Positions 1-9,691 of a DNA stretch of 64,000 nucleotides are shown piece by piece (position 1 is the stretch's first letter; each line of letters starts with the position of its first letter). The notes beneath the pieces were generated by a model, which saw only the letters and a list, made by a program, of their open reading frames with translations, did no database searches and had not been told where the DNA came from. The position numbers were made by a program, and so were the translations under genes. Source of the stretch: Algibacter marinivivus (lineage in GTDB: Bacteria > Bacteroidota > Bacteroidia > Flavobacteriales > Flavobacteriaceae); contig NZ_QFRI01000002.1 in the NCBI RefSeq assembly GCF_003143755.1, forward strand, positions 293,943 to 357,942, given 5' to 3'.

Positions 1-1030
1 TAGACATTTCTGGTGTAAAGAACATACCATCTCTTTCTGTACTTTCTATAATATAACTTCCCGTCATATGAAGCGCAGAGGTTATAGCTTCTTTATCTGC
101 ACATAAAACAATACCGCTATCATAAGGGGTATTTAATGTTTTATGACCATCGACCGCCCAAGAGGATGCTTTTTCGATTCCTTTGGTTAAATATTTTAAT
201 TCATCTACAGCACCAGCCCACAATCCAAAAGCGCCATCAATATGAATCCAAGAATCAGCTTTATTTGCTTTTTTGCAGATGACATCAAAGTTATCAAAAG
301 CGCCACTATTTACATTTCCTGCTTGTAATATGAGTATCGTATTTTCATCTAATTCTGGAATAGATTCTGGGATAATTCTACCTTGATTATCAACATCTAC
401 CCATTCTATATTTTCTTTTCCTAAACCTAAAACCGACACAGCTTTTAATACTGTAGAGTGTGCGTGTTTACCCGTTACTACTCTAATTTCTGGAGCGTTT
501 CTGAGTCCTTTTTCATTAATATCCCAATTATTTTTTTTAAGAATTCTATATCTTGCAGCAGCTAACCCACATAAATTAGCAGCAGATGTACCGCTTACAA
601 AACCAGCTGAAGTCTGTTTAGGCAAGTTAAATAAATCTATAAACCATTTTTCAACTACAGCTTCTAATTTACTTCCAATGGGAGAAAGCACATGTAATGC
701 TGGTGACTGATCCCAGAATGTACCTAACTGTTTTGCTGCTAAACCAACAGGAACCACACTACCACACACAAAGCCAAAATAGCGCCCTCCCAAAGTTGCT
801 GTAGTCGCTTCATTACCATATACATGCAATTGGTTTAATACATTTTCTGCTTTTGTAGACTCAGCAGGTAGGTCTTCATCAAAATTTGATAAATCGCTTA
901 TAGCATCTTCTGTGGGATAGACGTTTCTATCAAAAATATTTTCTAAATACTCAAAAGCATACTGTTGTGATTGCTCAAAGATGTTTCTGTTTTTAATTTC
1001 TTGAAACATTTTATCTTGCAGTTTGCTCAT
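1..1030 (-). CDS. PLP-dependent decarboxylase (group II, aromatic amino acid/glutamate decarboxylase-like), partial
   Basis: This is the N-terminal 343 codons of a pyridoxal-phosphate decarboxylase; the C-terminus lies beyond base 1. The protein starts MSKLQDKMFQEIKNRN. It carries the fold-I landmarks of the family: a SAGFVSGTSAANLCGLAAAR phosphate-binding stretch, an HIDGAFGLWAG segment with the Asp that binds the pyridine nitrogen, and SWAVDGHKTLNTP, in which Lys297 should form the Schiff base. The family removes the carboxyl group of an amino acid (aromatic amino acids, glutamate or diaminobutyrate); the substrate cannot be read here. The ATG at 1030 is preferred, but a second in-frame ATG seven codons on is possible. 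It is transcribed away from the candidate RNA at 1149-1289. Confidence 0.88.
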   Translation of the reverse strand, partial: MSKLQDKMFQEIKNRNIFEQSQQYAFEYLENIFDRNVYPTEDAISDLSNFDEDLPAESTKAENVLNQLHVYGNEATTATLGGRYFGFVCGSVVPVGLAAKQLGTFWDQSPALHVLSPIGSKLEAVVEKWFIDLFNLPKQTSAGFVSGTSAANLCGLAAARYRILKKNNWDINEKGLRNAPEIRVVTGKHAHSTVLKAVSVLGLGKENIEWVDVDNQGRIIPESIPELDENTILILQAGNVNSGAFDNFDVICKKANKADSWIHIDGAFGLWAGAVDELKYLTKGIEKASSWAVDGHKTLNTPYDSGIVLCADKEAITSALHMTGSYIIESTERDGMFFTPEMS

Positions 1031-1148
1031 CAGATTGGTTTTTACTAGTTAGTTGATTCTAACAAATATATGGAATACGCAACTTTATTGTAAAGCTATT
1101 GATTAAAATCCTGTCTTTTGATAAATGACAAACTTTGGCAGATGGTTT

Positions 1149-1289
1149 AGCCCCGATTGAAGTGGCATCCTTTTTGCGAAGATTTAAGTAATGACCTTAT
1201 AAAATACAACTCACCTAGGGTTAAGCAATATTCCTATACAAATTATGGACTACATCGCAGAAAGATATAGTAGAAAGCGGGAAATAGCT
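1149..1289 (+). ncRNA. candidate structured RNA (two-stem element with symmetric internal loop)
   Basis: The intergenic stretch 1031-1302 has no ORF but shows clear long-range pairing on the plus strand. The outer stem pairs AGC CCCG (1149-1155) with CGGG (1278-1281) and GCT (1287-1289), leaving a 3'-side bulge AAATA. The inner stem pairs ATCCTTTTTGCG (1167-1178) with CGCAGAAAGAT (1256-1266), with one bulged C and one G-U pair. Between the stems is an 11 by 11 internal loop. About 77 bases of poorly structured sequence close the hairpin. From memory, the two flanks (GCCCCGAT-GAAG-GG-ATCCTTTT and GCGGGAAATAGCT) resemble an element common in flavobacterial intergenic regions. I cannot name it. 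No consensus promoter or U-rich terminator was found, so the strand assignment rests on the pairing alone. Confidence 0.5.
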
Positions 1290-1302
1290 TCAAATAAAAA
1301 TT

Positions 1303-2691
1303 CTAAATTCCCGCAATTTCGCCTATTTCAGCAATAAATTTATCGGCTAAAGTATCGGCCTCTTGCTGCGATTTTGCTTCAGTATAAATTCTAATAATTG
1401 GTTCGGTATTACTTTTACGTAAGTGTACCCAACTTTCAGAGAAATCTATTTTAACACCATCAATAGTTGTTAATTGTTCGTTTTGATAACGTTCTTCTAT
1501 GGTTTTTAAAATTCCATCAACATCCAAACCTGGTGTTAATTGGATTTTCTTTTTACCCATAAAATAGCTTGGGTAGGTTTTTCTAAGCGCGCTTACACTT
1601 ATGTTTTTATCTGCCAATAAACTTAAAAATAGTGCAACACCTACCAACGCGTCACGACCATAATGCGCCTCTGGATATATGATACCGCCGTTACCCTCGC
1701 CACCAATAACAACTTTGTTTTTTTTCATGAGTTTTACAACATTTACCTCGCCTACTGCACTAGCTTCATACATGCCACCGTGTTTTTCAGTAACATCACG
1801 TAACGCTCTTGTTGAACTCATATTACTCACTGTATTTCCTGGAGTTCTGCTTAACACATAATCTGCACAGGCAACTAAAGTGTACTCTTCTCCAAACATC
1901 TCTCCATTTTCATCCATAAAAGCTAAACGATCAACATCTGGGTCTACAACAATACCAAAGTCTGCTTTGTGCTTTTTAACAGCATCAGATAAATCTGTTA
2001 AGTGCTCTTTTAATGGTTCTGGATTATGTGGAAAATGTCCGTTAGGGTTGCAATGTATCTTTATAACATCAACCCCTAAACGCTCTAAAAGTAATGGTAT
2101 AGCAATACCTCCTGTGGAGTTTACACCATCAACAACCACTCTAAAACGCGCTTCTTCAATGGCTTTAACAGTTACTAAATCTAAATCTAGAACTTCAATT
2201 ATATGTAAATCTATGTAAGCTTTATTTTTTGTTATTTTACCTAAACTATCTACATCGGCAAAATCCATGTCGTCACTTTCAGCGATATCCAAAATTTTTG
2301 CACCTTCAATGGCATCTAAAAATTCACCTTTAGCATTTAAAAGTTTTAAAGCATTCCATTCTTTTGGATTATGACTTGCAGTTAATATAATTCCACCATC
2401 AGCATGCTCTAAAGTTACTGCAACTTCAACAGTTGGCGTTGTAGATAAACCAACATCTACAACATCAATTCCCAAACCAATTAGTGTATTCATGACTAAA
2501 TTTTGAATCATTTTTCCAGAAATACGAGCATCTCTACCAACTACAACTTTATGATTATCTTTATCTCGTTGTTGTTTCAACCAAACGCCATAAGCTGAAG
2601 CAAATTTTACTGCATCTATAGGTGTTAAGTTCTCGCCTACTTGCCCTCCAATGGTCCCTCTAATTCCTGAAATTGATTTTATAAGTGTCAT
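1303..2691 (-). CDS. glmM: phosphoglucosamine mutase / phosphohexomutase
   Basis: This 462-residue alpha-D-phosphohexomutase probably converts glucosamine-6-phosphate to glucosamine-1-phosphate for UDP-GlcNAc, peptidoglycan and LPS synthesis in the cytoplasm. Visible motifs are the phosphoserine loop TASHNPKEWNALK (Ser106), the metal loop DPDVDRLAF, the sugar loop GEGNGGIIYP and the C-terminal phosphate loop RKSNTEPIIRIY. The frame is open up to 2763, but the added 24 residues are hydrophobic and unlike the family. The start MTLIKSISGIRGT at 2691 matches family N-termini, and a TATATTTG -7 element lies just upstream of it. Phosphomannomutase or phosphoglucomutase activity cannot be excluded. 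It is divergent from the ACP phosphodiesterase gene. Confidence 0.9.
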   Translation of the reverse strand: MTLIKSISGIRGTIGGQVGENLTPIDAVKFASAYGVWLKQQRDKDNHKVVVGRDARISGKMIQNLVMNTLIGLGIDVVDVGLSTTPTVEVAVTLEHADGGIILTASHNPKEWNALKLLNAKGEFLDAIEGAKILDIAESDDMDFADVDSLGKITKNKAYIDLHIIEVLDLDLVTVKAIEEARFRVVVDGVNSTGGIAIPLLLERLGVDVIKIHCNPNGHFPHNPEPLKEHLTDLSDAVKKHKADFGIVVDPDVDRLAFMDENGEMFGEEYTLVACADYVLSRTPGNTVSNMSSTRALRDVTEKHGGMYEASAVGEVNVVKLMKKNKVVIGGEGNGGIIYPEAHYGRDALVGVALFLSLLADKNISVSALRKTYPSYFMGKKKIQLTPGLDVDGILKTIEERYQNEQLTTIDGVKIDFSESWVHLRKSNTEPIIRIYTEAKSQQEADTLADKFIAEIGEIAGI

Positions 2692-2710
2692 ATATATTTT
2701 TATTAAAAAG

Positions 2711-2718
2711 CAAATATA
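2711..2718 (-). promoter_or_regulatory. possible -7 promoter element of glmM
   Basis: TATATTTG on the minus strand matches the Bacteroidota -7 consensus TAnnTTTG and lies 20 bases before the preferred glmM ATG. No good -33 TTTG is seen at the expected spacing, so the call is weak. It does argue against the longer glmM start at 2763. Confidence 0.35.
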
Positions 2719-2765
2719 GTATTTCAAAATCGGTTTTCTTAATACGGAATTCGTAAATTTCACGA

Positions 2766-3368
2766 ATGAATTACCTAGCGCACATTTACCTATCTGGTGA
2801 TAACGATTTAATTACCATCGGAAATTTTATTGCAGATAGCATAAAAGGTAAGCAGTACAAAAAATATCCGAAACACATCCAAATTGGTATTCTATTACAC
2901 CGACATATTGACACTTATACTGATGCGCATAAAACATTTAGATTAAGCACAAAAAGGCTTCATGAAAAATATGGACACTATTCTGGGGTAATTGTTGATA
3001 TACTTTACGATCATTTTTTAGCAAAAAACTGGAATACATATTGTGATATACCATTAGATGAATACGTAGAACATTTTTACGATTCTCTAGAAGCTAATTT
3101 CGATATACTACCTGTAAGAATCCAAAAAATGATGCCATATATGTTAGCAGATAATTGGTTATTAAGTTATGCATCTATTGAAGGCATCTCTAGGGTTTTA
3201 GACGGCATGAATAGGCGCACAAAAAATCGCTCTAGCATGAATGAAGCTGTTGTGGAACTAGAAACCTTTTATTCAGAGTTTGAAAATGAGTTTTCTACTT
3301 TTTTTGATGAACTAATTAACTCTACTAAACAAAAACTAAACGATTTAAACCAAGAACTAAATGATTAA
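2766..3368 (+). CDS. ACP phosphodiesterase-like protein (AcpH family)
   Basis: This 200-residue protein resembles AcpH, the HD-like hydrolase that removes 4'-phosphopantetheine from acyl carrier protein. The start MNYLAHIYLSGDNDLITIGNFIAD and the segment GILLHRHIDTYTDAH match the family's conserved metal-binding Asp and His residues. The length fits E. coli AcpH (193 aa). The last 8 bases overlap the start of the gamma-glutamyltransferase gene, so the two are probably co-transcribed. The window also encodes carrier proteins at 39-51 kb, but this gene lies far from them and is widespread in Bacteroidota, so no special link is claimed. Confidence 0.8.
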   Translation: MNYLAHIYLSGDNDLITIGNFIADSIKGKQYKKYPKHIQIGILLHRHIDTYTDAHKTFRLSTKRLHEKYGHYSGVIVDILYDHFLAKNWNTYCDIPLDEYVEHFYDSLEANFDILPVRIQKMMPYMLADNWLLSYASIEGISRVLDGMNRRTKNRSSMNEAVVELETFYSEFENEFSTFFDELINSTKQKLNDLNQELND

Positions 3369-5052
3369 ACATTGTTTACCCATCGTACTAGCACTATGCC
3401 TTTTTATTTCGTGTAAAAAAACTAAAAAAGAACCCGTAAAAGGTTTAATTACTAAAAACGCCATGGTTGTTTCTGCCCGTGCAGAGGCTTCTCAAATTGG
3501 TAGTGATATTCTTGAAAAAGGTGGTAACGCTTTTGATGCAATGTGTGCTACGCAATTAGCCTTAGCAGTTGCTTACCCATTTGCTGGTAATATAGGTGGT
3601 GGCGGTTTTATGGTTTACAGAAAAGCAAATGGCGAGATAGGTTCTATCGATTTTAGAGAGAAGGCTCCAATGACGGCCACCAAAGACATGTATTTGGATG
3701 AAAACGGAGAAGTAATCCCTGAAAAAAGCACCTTAGGAGCTATGGCTGTTGGAGTTCCTGGAACAATAGCTGGTGTTTTTGATGTTCATAAAAAGTTAGG
3801 TGTTTTACCTATGGAAGATATTCTAAAACCCGTAATAGCTTTAGCGCACAAAGGTGTTGTTGTTACTAAAAAACAAGAAAAAAAAATAAAAAAATACCAG
3901 CCTCTATTTTTTAAAGCAAATAAAGATTCTATTCTCTTTGATAAAACTTGGAAAGAAGGCGAAGTTATCAAATATCCTAAATTAGCCAATACCTTCGAGC
4001 GTATTTTAAAACATGGTAGAGATGAATTCTACAAAGGTGAAACAGCCAAAAGACTTGCCAAATTCATTCAAGATAACGGAGGTATTATTACAGAGGAAGA
4101 TTTAGCATCATACGAAGCGAAATGGAGAGAACCAGTTACGTTTACTTATGATGATTTAAAAATCATTTCCATGGCGCCACCTTCAAGCGGCGGTGTGTGT
4201 TTAGCACAAATCATGAAAATGATTGAGCCATTTCATTTGGATGAATACGGGCATAATTCATTAAAAACAATTCAAGCCATAACAGAAGCTGAACGACGTG
4301 CATATGCAGATAGAAGTTTCTATCTAGGAGATCCTGATTTTGTTAAAATCCCCTTAGAAACATTAATTAAAGAAGATTATTTAAGCGGAAGAATGTCAAA
4401 TTTTTCCTTTGACAAAGCTACCATATCAAGTGATGTGTCTCACGGCAACATTCAAATAATAGAAAGTAATGAAACTACACACTACTCTATTGTTGATCAA
4501 TTTGGAAATGCTATTGCTTGCACAACCACATTAAATGGTGCTTATGGCTCTAAACTGTATTGTTCAGAACTTGGTTTTTTCTTAAATAATGAAATGGACG
4601 ACTTCAGTAGTAAACCTGGAGTTCCAAATATGTTTGGGCTTATTGGAGCTGAAGCTAATAGTATTTTACCTGAAAAACGCATGCTAAGTTCTATGACTCC
4701 TACTATTGTTGAAAAAGATGGTAAATTACTTATGACGGTAGGGACCCCTGGAGGTTCAACCATCATCACATCTGTATTACAAACTATTTTAAATGTGCAT
4801 GAATTTGATATGACAATGCAAGAAGCTGTAAATGCGCCTCGTTTCCATCATCAATGGCTACCAGACGAAGTTAGAATGGAACCCAATTTATTTGATAGAA
4901 ACTTAATTAAACAACTTGAAAATTTAGGTTATTCGATTAACGAAAAAGACTCACCAGTAATTGGCAAGGTCGACGGAATACTTGTTTTAGAGGATAACTC
5001 GTATGAGGGTGGTGCAGATTACCGAGGAGATGATACTGCTGTCGGTTTTTAA
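3361..5052 (+). CDS. ggt: gamma-glutamyltransferase lipoprotein
   Basis: This 563-residue Ntn hydrolase should cleave the gamma-glutamyl bond of glutathione and related compounds. A lipoprotein signal ends at LFISC (Cys18), so it is anchored in the envelope. The catalytic Thr is the first residue of TTHYSIVD (Thr372); autocleavage there would give the large and small subunits. Other family motifs are GSKLYCSELGFFLNNEMDDF, LSSMTPTIV and GTPGGSTIITS. Length is normal for the family. It overlaps the preceding gene by 8 bases, so translational coupling is likely. Confidence 0.95.
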   Translation: MIKHCLPIVLALCLFISCKKTKKEPVKGLITKNAMVVSARAEASQIGSDILEKGGNAFDAMCATQLALAVAYPFAGNIGGGGFMVYRKANGEIGSIDFREKAPMTATKDMYLDENGEVIPEKSTLGAMAVGVPGTIAGVFDVHKKLGVLPMEDILKPVIALAHKGVVVTKKQEKKIKKYQPLFFKANKDSILFDKTWKEGEVIKYPKLANTFERILKHGRDEFYKGETAKRLAKFIQDNGGIITEEDLASYEAKWREPVTFTYDDLKIISMAPPSSGGVCLAQIMKMIEPFHLDEYGHNSLKTIQAITEAERRAYADRSFYLGDPDFVKIPLETLIKEDYLSGRMSNFSFDKATISSDVSHGNIQIIESNETTHYSIVDQFGNAIACTTTLNGAYGSKLYCSELGFFLNNEMDDFSSKPGVPNMFGLIGAEANSILPEKRMLSSMTPTIVEKDGKLLMTVGTPGGSTIITSVLQTILNVHEFDMTMQEAVNAPRFHHQWLPDEVRMEPNLFDRNLIKQLENLGYSINEKDSPVIGKVDGILVLEDNSYEGGADYRGDDTAVGF

Positions 5053-5124
5053 GCATTTTCTTTTCCTAAACCATTCTTGTTTAATAATTTAGCCATTAAC
5101 AAACCCAAACTAAAAACCCGTTTT

Positions 5125-5841
5125 ATGGCGGTTAAACCTAAAAAAATATTAAAAATAATAACAGGCGTCATCATTTTTTTGACACTTCCAAGTCTGTTGT
5201 TCTTTGGATTTCTTTACTTTAAATACAACGAAGATTTACCTACAGGAATAGAAAGCGAACAAGCTGATACTTTGGCTTATAAAATGTTAGAAGCTCTTAA
5301 TTACGAAGCTTTCAAAGAAACCAATTATATAGAATGGACCTTTAAAAAAAGACGCCACTACGAGTGGGATAAAAAAAATAACATTTGCACAGTTTTTTGG
5401 AAAGAAAATAAAGTTGTTCTTAATTTAAATGACACTTCAAAAAGCAAAGTCTATATTCATAGCTTTAAAAATGAAAGTGACATGGCCAAAGAACTTATCG
5501 AAAAAGCTACTAATTACTTTTACAACGATTCTTTTTGGATGTTTGCGCCTTACAAGGTTTTTGATAAAGGTGTAGAGCGCAGAATAATAAAAAACAACAA
5601 AAACGCATTATTGGTAACTCATACATCTGGCGGCGTTACACCTGGAGACACATATTTATGGCTGCTTAATGATAACGGCAAACCAAAAGCCTTTAAAATG
5701 TGGACATCTTTACTACCAATAGATGGTTTAGAAGCCACATGGAGTAATTGGACAACTACAGAAAGTGGCGCGCAACTACCAACGTTTCATAAGTTTTTGT
5801 TTTTAGGTCTAGAGATTGATGGTGTAAAAGGAACCAAATAA
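5125..5841 (+). CDS. conserved membrane-anchored protein of unknown function
   Basis: This 238-residue protein is not recognised. The preferred start is the ATG at 5125 (MAVKPKKILKIITGV), which places a single transmembrane helix (about residues 9-31) at the N-terminus. The frame is open from an ATG at 5077, but the extra 16 residues add only a polar stretch. The rest is soluble, aromatic-rich and probably periplasmic (segments such as YIEWTFKKRRHYEW and TYLWLLNDNGKPKAFKMWTS). It follows ggt by 72 bases on the same strand and may share its transcript. Confidence 0.65.
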   Translation: MAVKPKKILKIITGVIIFLTLPSLLFFGFLYFKYNEDLPTGIESEQADTLAYKMLEALNYEAFKETNYIEWTFKKRRHYEWDKKNNICTVFWKENKVVLNLNDTSKSKVYIHSFKNESDMAKELIEKATNYFYNDSFWMFAPYKVFDKGVERRIIKNNKNALLVTHTSGGVTPGDTYLWLLNDNGKPKAFKMWTSLLPIDGLEATWSNWTTTESGAQLPTFHKFLFLGLEIDGVKGTK

Positions 5842-5852
5842 TTGTTTTTCAT

Positions 5853-5938
5853 GGCGCAACCCTAAAGGGTCGGGCTATCCGTTACAAGTCCTCGCGCAAA
5901 AAAGCGCTGTGGGCTATCCACTTCTATCCCTTGCGCAT
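5853..5938. repeat. GC-rich dyad element with two GGGCTATCC copies
   Basis: An 86-base GC-rich island sits in AT-rich non-coding DNA. It contains a small hairpin ACCCTAAAGGGT (5859-5870), the 9-mer GGGCTATCC twice (5872-5880 and 5911-5919), a GCGC-A6-GCGC hairpin (5894-5907) and flanking GCGCA copies (5855 and 5934 areas). Composition and structure are unlike the surroundings and resemble REP-type interspersed elements. From memory, very similar sequences recur in flavobacterial genomes. No second copy was seen in this window. Confidence 0.6.
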
Positions 5939-6246
5939 CAATCCGCTAAATTTAACATTCAAACCATAAGGCAAAATTATCCGCATAAAACTTTATACCA
6001 ATTCTCAAACCAAAAGTTAAAATTTTGTTAAACACTAAAAAGTGGCTTCAAAGTAATTCCCTATAAACTAATACCCCAAAAACAGAAAATTAGCAAATCC
6101 CCTAACACTAACATATACTCCTAAAAAGGTTAAAACCACTATAAATCAAAATTTTAAGTTTTATACCCTCCAATAAATAGGGTTGTCAAAAATCAGCTAA
6201 AAACAAAATGATAGTTTTACTATTAGTAAAGCATATTTTACTTTTT
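5939..6246. other. AT-rich intergenic stretch with no recognisable gene
   Basis: About 300 bases follow the GC-rich element. I see no ORF of useful length, no tRNA and no strong hairpin. A TATTTTTG sequence at 6247-6254, just after this stretch, matches the -7 consensus and could serve the small secreted-protein gene at 6281; its -33 match is poor. Confidence 0.5.
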
Positions 6247-6280
6247 TATTTTTGTTAAACAAGTCAAAAATCTAACAGTT

Positions 6281-6646
6281 ATGAAAAAAATCCTTTACTT
6301 ATTATACTTTGTTTGTGGTGTTTCTTTTGCAACTACAAGTACAGATTTGAACAATAATGACCCAAAAGTTGGAGATGTTTTAAAAATTAAACAACCAAAA
6401 AGTGTATCATTTAAACACATTCATTTTCCAAGATTAAACTTCATTGTTAAACGTGGAGGTTTAGCTAATTATAATAGCGTTTATGAAGAGTTGGTAATTG
6501 TTAAAAAAGTTACAGATAAAAACGGAAAGGTTCAAGTTACTCTTGAAAGAAAAGACGGGAAAAAGTTTTTCGGGTATTTAAAAAATGTTACTGCTAACTA
6601 TACGGAATCTATTGATGCTGGAGAAATTGTTAAAGTAAAACCATAA
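6281..6646 (+). CDS. small secreted protein of unknown function
   Basis: This 121-residue protein has a clear signal peptide (MKKILYLLYFVCGVSFA). The mature part is short, basic and beta-rich: it starts with a VGDVLKIKQPKSVSFKHIHFPR stretch and later has VTLERKDGKKFFGYL. No catalytic motif is seen and I do not assign a function. It stands alone, with a TATTTTTG -7-like element about 26 bases upstream and a strong terminator directly downstream, so it is probably monocistronic. Confidence 0.7.
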   Translation: MKKILYLLYFVCGVSFATTSTDLNNNDPKVGDVLKIKQPKSVSFKHIHFPRLNFIVKRGGLANYNSVYEELVIVKKVTDKNGKVQVTLERKDGKKFFGYLKNVTANYTESIDAGEIVKVKP

Positions 6647-6661
6647 TTAATAAGCAAAAAC

Positions 6662-6696
6662 AAAAAAAGGAAGTAGATTACTACTTCCTTTTTTTT
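6662..6696 (+). terminator. Rho-independent terminator
   Basis: An 8-bp stem GGAAGTAG/CTACTTCC closes on the loop ATTA, with a run of A before and T8 after. It ends the small secreted-protein gene and could also work in the reverse direction. Confidence 0.9.
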
Positions 6697-6797
6697 GTTT
6701 TATGAGGGTTTAACTTATCAATAATTTAACAAACTACAATCTAAACCCACTTCCTTTTTAAACTCAAAACTCGTAACTTCGCAACTTTTGCCAATTT

Positions 6798-9635
6798 ATG
6801 AGCCAATTCACAGATAATATTGAAGTTAAAGGAGCTAGAGTACACAATCTTAAAAATATTGATGTATCTATTCCTCGTGAAAAACTTGTAGTTATAACAG
6901 GCTTATCAGGTAGCGGAAAATCCTCTCTAGCTTTTGATACTATTTATGCTGAAGGACAACGCAGATACATCGAAACATTTTCCGCTTATGCAAGACAATT
7001 TCTTGGTGGATTAGAACGTCCAGATGTGGATAAAATTGATGGCTTATCCCCTGTTATTGCCATAGAACAAAAAACAACAAGCAAATCGCCACGGTCTACA
7101 GTAGGCACCATTACTGAGATTTACGATTTTATGCGTTTACTCTTTGCTCGCGCCAGTGATGCTTACAGTTACAATACAGGCGATAAAATGATTAGCTATA
7201 GTGATGAGCAAATTAAAGCGCTAATAATAAAAGATTTTAAAGGCAAACGCATTAATGTGCTTTCACCAGTAATTCGTTCAAGAAAAGGACATTACAGAGA
7301 ATTATTTGAGCAAATAGCAAAACAAGGATTCGTTAAAGTAAGAACAGATGGGGAGATTCGTGACATTGTAAAAGGTATGAAACTTGACCGCTACAAAACT
7401 CACGATATAGAAATTGTTATTGATAGGCTAGTTATAGACGATACTATTGATAATGATAAACGCCTTACCGAAACTATAAATACAGCCATGTATCATGGTG
7501 AAGATGTGCTTTTAGTCATCGATCAAGACACTCAAGAAACACGTTATTTTAGTAGAAGTTTAATGTGCCCAAGCTCTGGTATATCCTATCCAAATCCAGA
7601 ACCAAATAATTTTTCATTCAATTCTCCAAAAGGCGCTTGTTCAAATTGCAACGGTATTGGAGAACTTTATCAAATCAATGAAAATAAAATAATTCCAGAC
7701 CATTCTTTATCAATAAAATCTGGAGCTTTAGCGCCTCACGGTCCTCAAAAAAACAGCTGGATTTTTAAGCAATTTGAAACCATTGCTCAACGCTTCAATT
7801 TTAAATTAAGCGACCCCTATAAAGACATCCCTGAAGAAGCAAAACAAATTATTCTTTATGGAGGTAATGATAAATTTTCAGTAGAAAGCAAAACTTTAGG
7901 TGTTACTCGAGATTATAAAATCGATTTCGAAGGTGTAGCAAACTTTATAGAAAATCAATACAAAACAGCAGAATCTCGCTCTCTAAAACGATGGGCAAAA
8001 GATTACATGGACAAAATTAAATGTCCAGTTTGCGAAGGGTCTCGTCTAAAAAAAGAATCACTTTATTTCAAAATAAACAACAAAAATATAGCAGAACTTG
8101 CTAACACAGATATAGTTGAACTCGCAGAATGGTTCAAAAATCTAAATGAACAACTATCTGAAAAACAATTAAAAATTGCAGAAGAGGTTGTTAAAGAAAT
8201 TAAATCTAGACTTCAGTTTTTATTAGATGTTGGTTTAGATTATTTATCACTAAACAGAAGCTCAAAATCATTATCTGGTGGTGAAGCACAACGTATTCGA
8301 TTAGCAACTCAAATAGGTTCGCAACTCGTTGGTGTGCTTTACATTTTAGATGAACCAAGTATTGGGTTACATCAACGTGATAATGAAAAACTTATCAACT
8401 CGTTAATTTCACTTAGAGATATTGGTAACTCAGTAATTGTTGTTGAGCACGATAAAGATATGATTGAGCGTGCTGATTACGTTATTGATATTGGTCCAAA
8501 AGCAGGAAAACATGGTGGAGATATTATAAGTATTGGAAATCCTGATGAGTTAAAATCTCATAACACCCTTACTGCTGATTATTTGAATGGTAGTAAAGAA
8601 ATTGAAGTTCCAAAAAAACGTAGAAAAGGCAATGGCAAGTTTTTAGAACTCAAAGGTTGTACAGGAAACAATTTAAAAAATGTTTCAGTAAAATTTCCAT
8701 TAGGAAAAATGATAGGCGTAACAGGGGTTTCAGGAAGCGGAAAATCAACATTAATAAATGAGACGCTCTACCCTATTTTAAACGCTCATTATTTTAATGG
8801 TGTTAAAAAACCAATGCCATATAAAAGTATTAAAGGGCTAGATCATATTGATAAAGTCATTGACATAAACCAATCGCCAATAGGCAGAACACCAAGAAGT
8901 AATCCTGCAACTTACACAGGAACATTTAGTGAAATTAGAGCATTGTTTGCAAAAATACCCGAAGCTATGATTCGTGGTTACAAAGCAGGTCGTTTTAGTT
9001 TTAATGTAAAAGGTGGGCGATGTGAAACCTGTCAAGGTGGAGGTTTACGTGTTATAGAAATGAATTTCTTGCCAGATGTTTATGTGGAATGTGAAACCTG
9101 CCAAGGCAAACGTTTTAATCGTGAGACTCTAGAAATTCGATACAAAGGTAAAAATATCAGTGATGTTTTGAATATGACCATGAATGAGGCTGTAGAGTTC
9201 TTTGAACATATTCCGAAAATCTATAAAAAATTAAAAACCATAAAAGATGTTGGCTTAGGTTATATCACGCTTGGTCAACAAAGCACAACACTTTCGGGAG
9301 GTGAAGCACAAAGAATAAAACTAGCAACAGAACTTTCTAAAAGAGATACAGGAAACACCTTTTATATTTTAGATGAACCTACTACAGGGCTTCATTTTGA
9401 AGATATTCGTGTTCTTATGATAGTTCTTAACAAACTTGCAGACAAAGGTAACACTGTGCTAATTATTGAGCATAATTTAGATGTTATAAAAACCGTAGAC
9501 CATATTATCGATATTGGCTATGAAGGCGGTAAAGGTGGTGGACAAATTATTGTAGAGGGTACACCAGAACAAGTTGTTAAACACAAAAAAAGCTACACCG
9601 CAAAGTTTCTTAAAAAAGAACTAAATTTGAAATAA
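6798..9635 (+). CDS. uvrA: excinuclease ABC subunit A
   Basis: UvrA (945 aa, normal length) is the DNA-damage recognition ATPase of nucleotide excision repair; it works as a dimer with UvrB. It has two ABC ATPase modules. The first P-loop is GLSGSGKS (about residues 35-42) with signature [13 protein letters not shown]. The second P-loop is [12 protein letters not shown] (about 645) with signature [13 protein letters not shown]. The zinc-binding pairs CPVCEGSR and [17 protein letters not shown] are intact. It is followed by a LOG-family gene 56 bases downstream. Confidence 0.98.
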   Translation: MSQFTDNIEVKGARVHNLKNIDVSIPREKLVVITGLSGSGKSSLAFDTIYAEGQRRYIETFSAYARQFLGGLERPDVDKIDGLSPVIAIEQKTTSKSPRSTVGTITEIYDFMRLLFARASDAYSYNTGDKMISYSDEQIKALIIKDFKGKRINVLSPVIRSRKGHYRELFEQIAKQGFVKVRTDGEIRDIVKGMKLDRYKTHDIEIVIDRLVIDDTIDNDKRLTETINTAMYHGEDVLLVIDQDTQETRYFSRSLMCPSSGISYPNPEPNNFSFNSPKGACSNCNGIGELYQINENKIIPDHSLSIKSGALAPHGPQKNSWIFKQFETIAQRFNFKLSDPYKDIPEEAKQIILYGGNDKFSVESKTLGVTRDYKIDFEGVANFIENQYKTAESRSLKRWAKDYMDKIKCPVCEGSRLKKESLYFKINNKNIAELANTDIVELAEWFKNLNEQLSEKQLKIAEEVVKEIKSRLQFLLDVGLDYLSLNRSSKSLSGGEAQRIRLATQIGSQLVGVLYILDEPSIGLHQRDNEKLINSLISLRDIGNSVIVVEHDKDMIERADYVIDIGPKAGKHGGDIISIGNPDELKSHNTLTADYLNGSKEIEVPKKRRKGNGKFLELKGCTGNNLKNVSVKFPLGKMIGVTGVSGSGKSTLINETLYPILNAHYFNGVKKPMPYKSIKGLDHIDKVIDINQSPIGRTPRSNPATYTGTFSEIRALFAKIPEAMIRGYKAGRFSFNVKGGRCETCQGGGLRVIEMNFLPDVYVECETCQGKRFNRETLEIRYKGKNISDVLNMTMNEAVEFFEHIPKIYKKLKTIKDVGLGYITLGQQSTTLSGGEAQRIKLATELSKRDTGNTFYILDEPTTGLHFEDIRVLMIVLNKLADKGNTVLIIEHNLDVIKTVDHIIDIGYEGGKGGGQIIVEGTPEQVVKHKKSYTAKFLKKELNLK

Positions 9636-9691
9636 TTGGATATTTTAAAAACAAATAAACAATTTAAAGCATAAACGCATAAACTTTAAAT

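Noticed and set aside
1130..1137. AAACTTTG as a -7 box for the candidate RNA at 1149.
   Set aside because: The first base does not fit TAnnTTTG and no TTG occurs 19-20 bases upstream.
1880..2218. A 112-codon plus-strand frame within glmM.
   Set aside because: It lies fully inside a conserved gene on the other strand and encodes nothing recognisable.
2692..2763. Longer glmM start at 2763.
   Set aside because: The added residues are hydrophobic and unlike the family, and a -7 element lies in that stretch.
2766..3368. ACP phosphodiesterase as a dedicated regulator of the NRPS carriers.
   Set aside because: It lies 36 kb away, is coupled to ggt, and is common in genomes without NRPS genes.
6774..6790. 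TAACTTCG or AACTTTTG as the uvrA promoter.
   Set aside because: Neither has a -33 box at the right distance, and the second ends only seven bases before the ATG.
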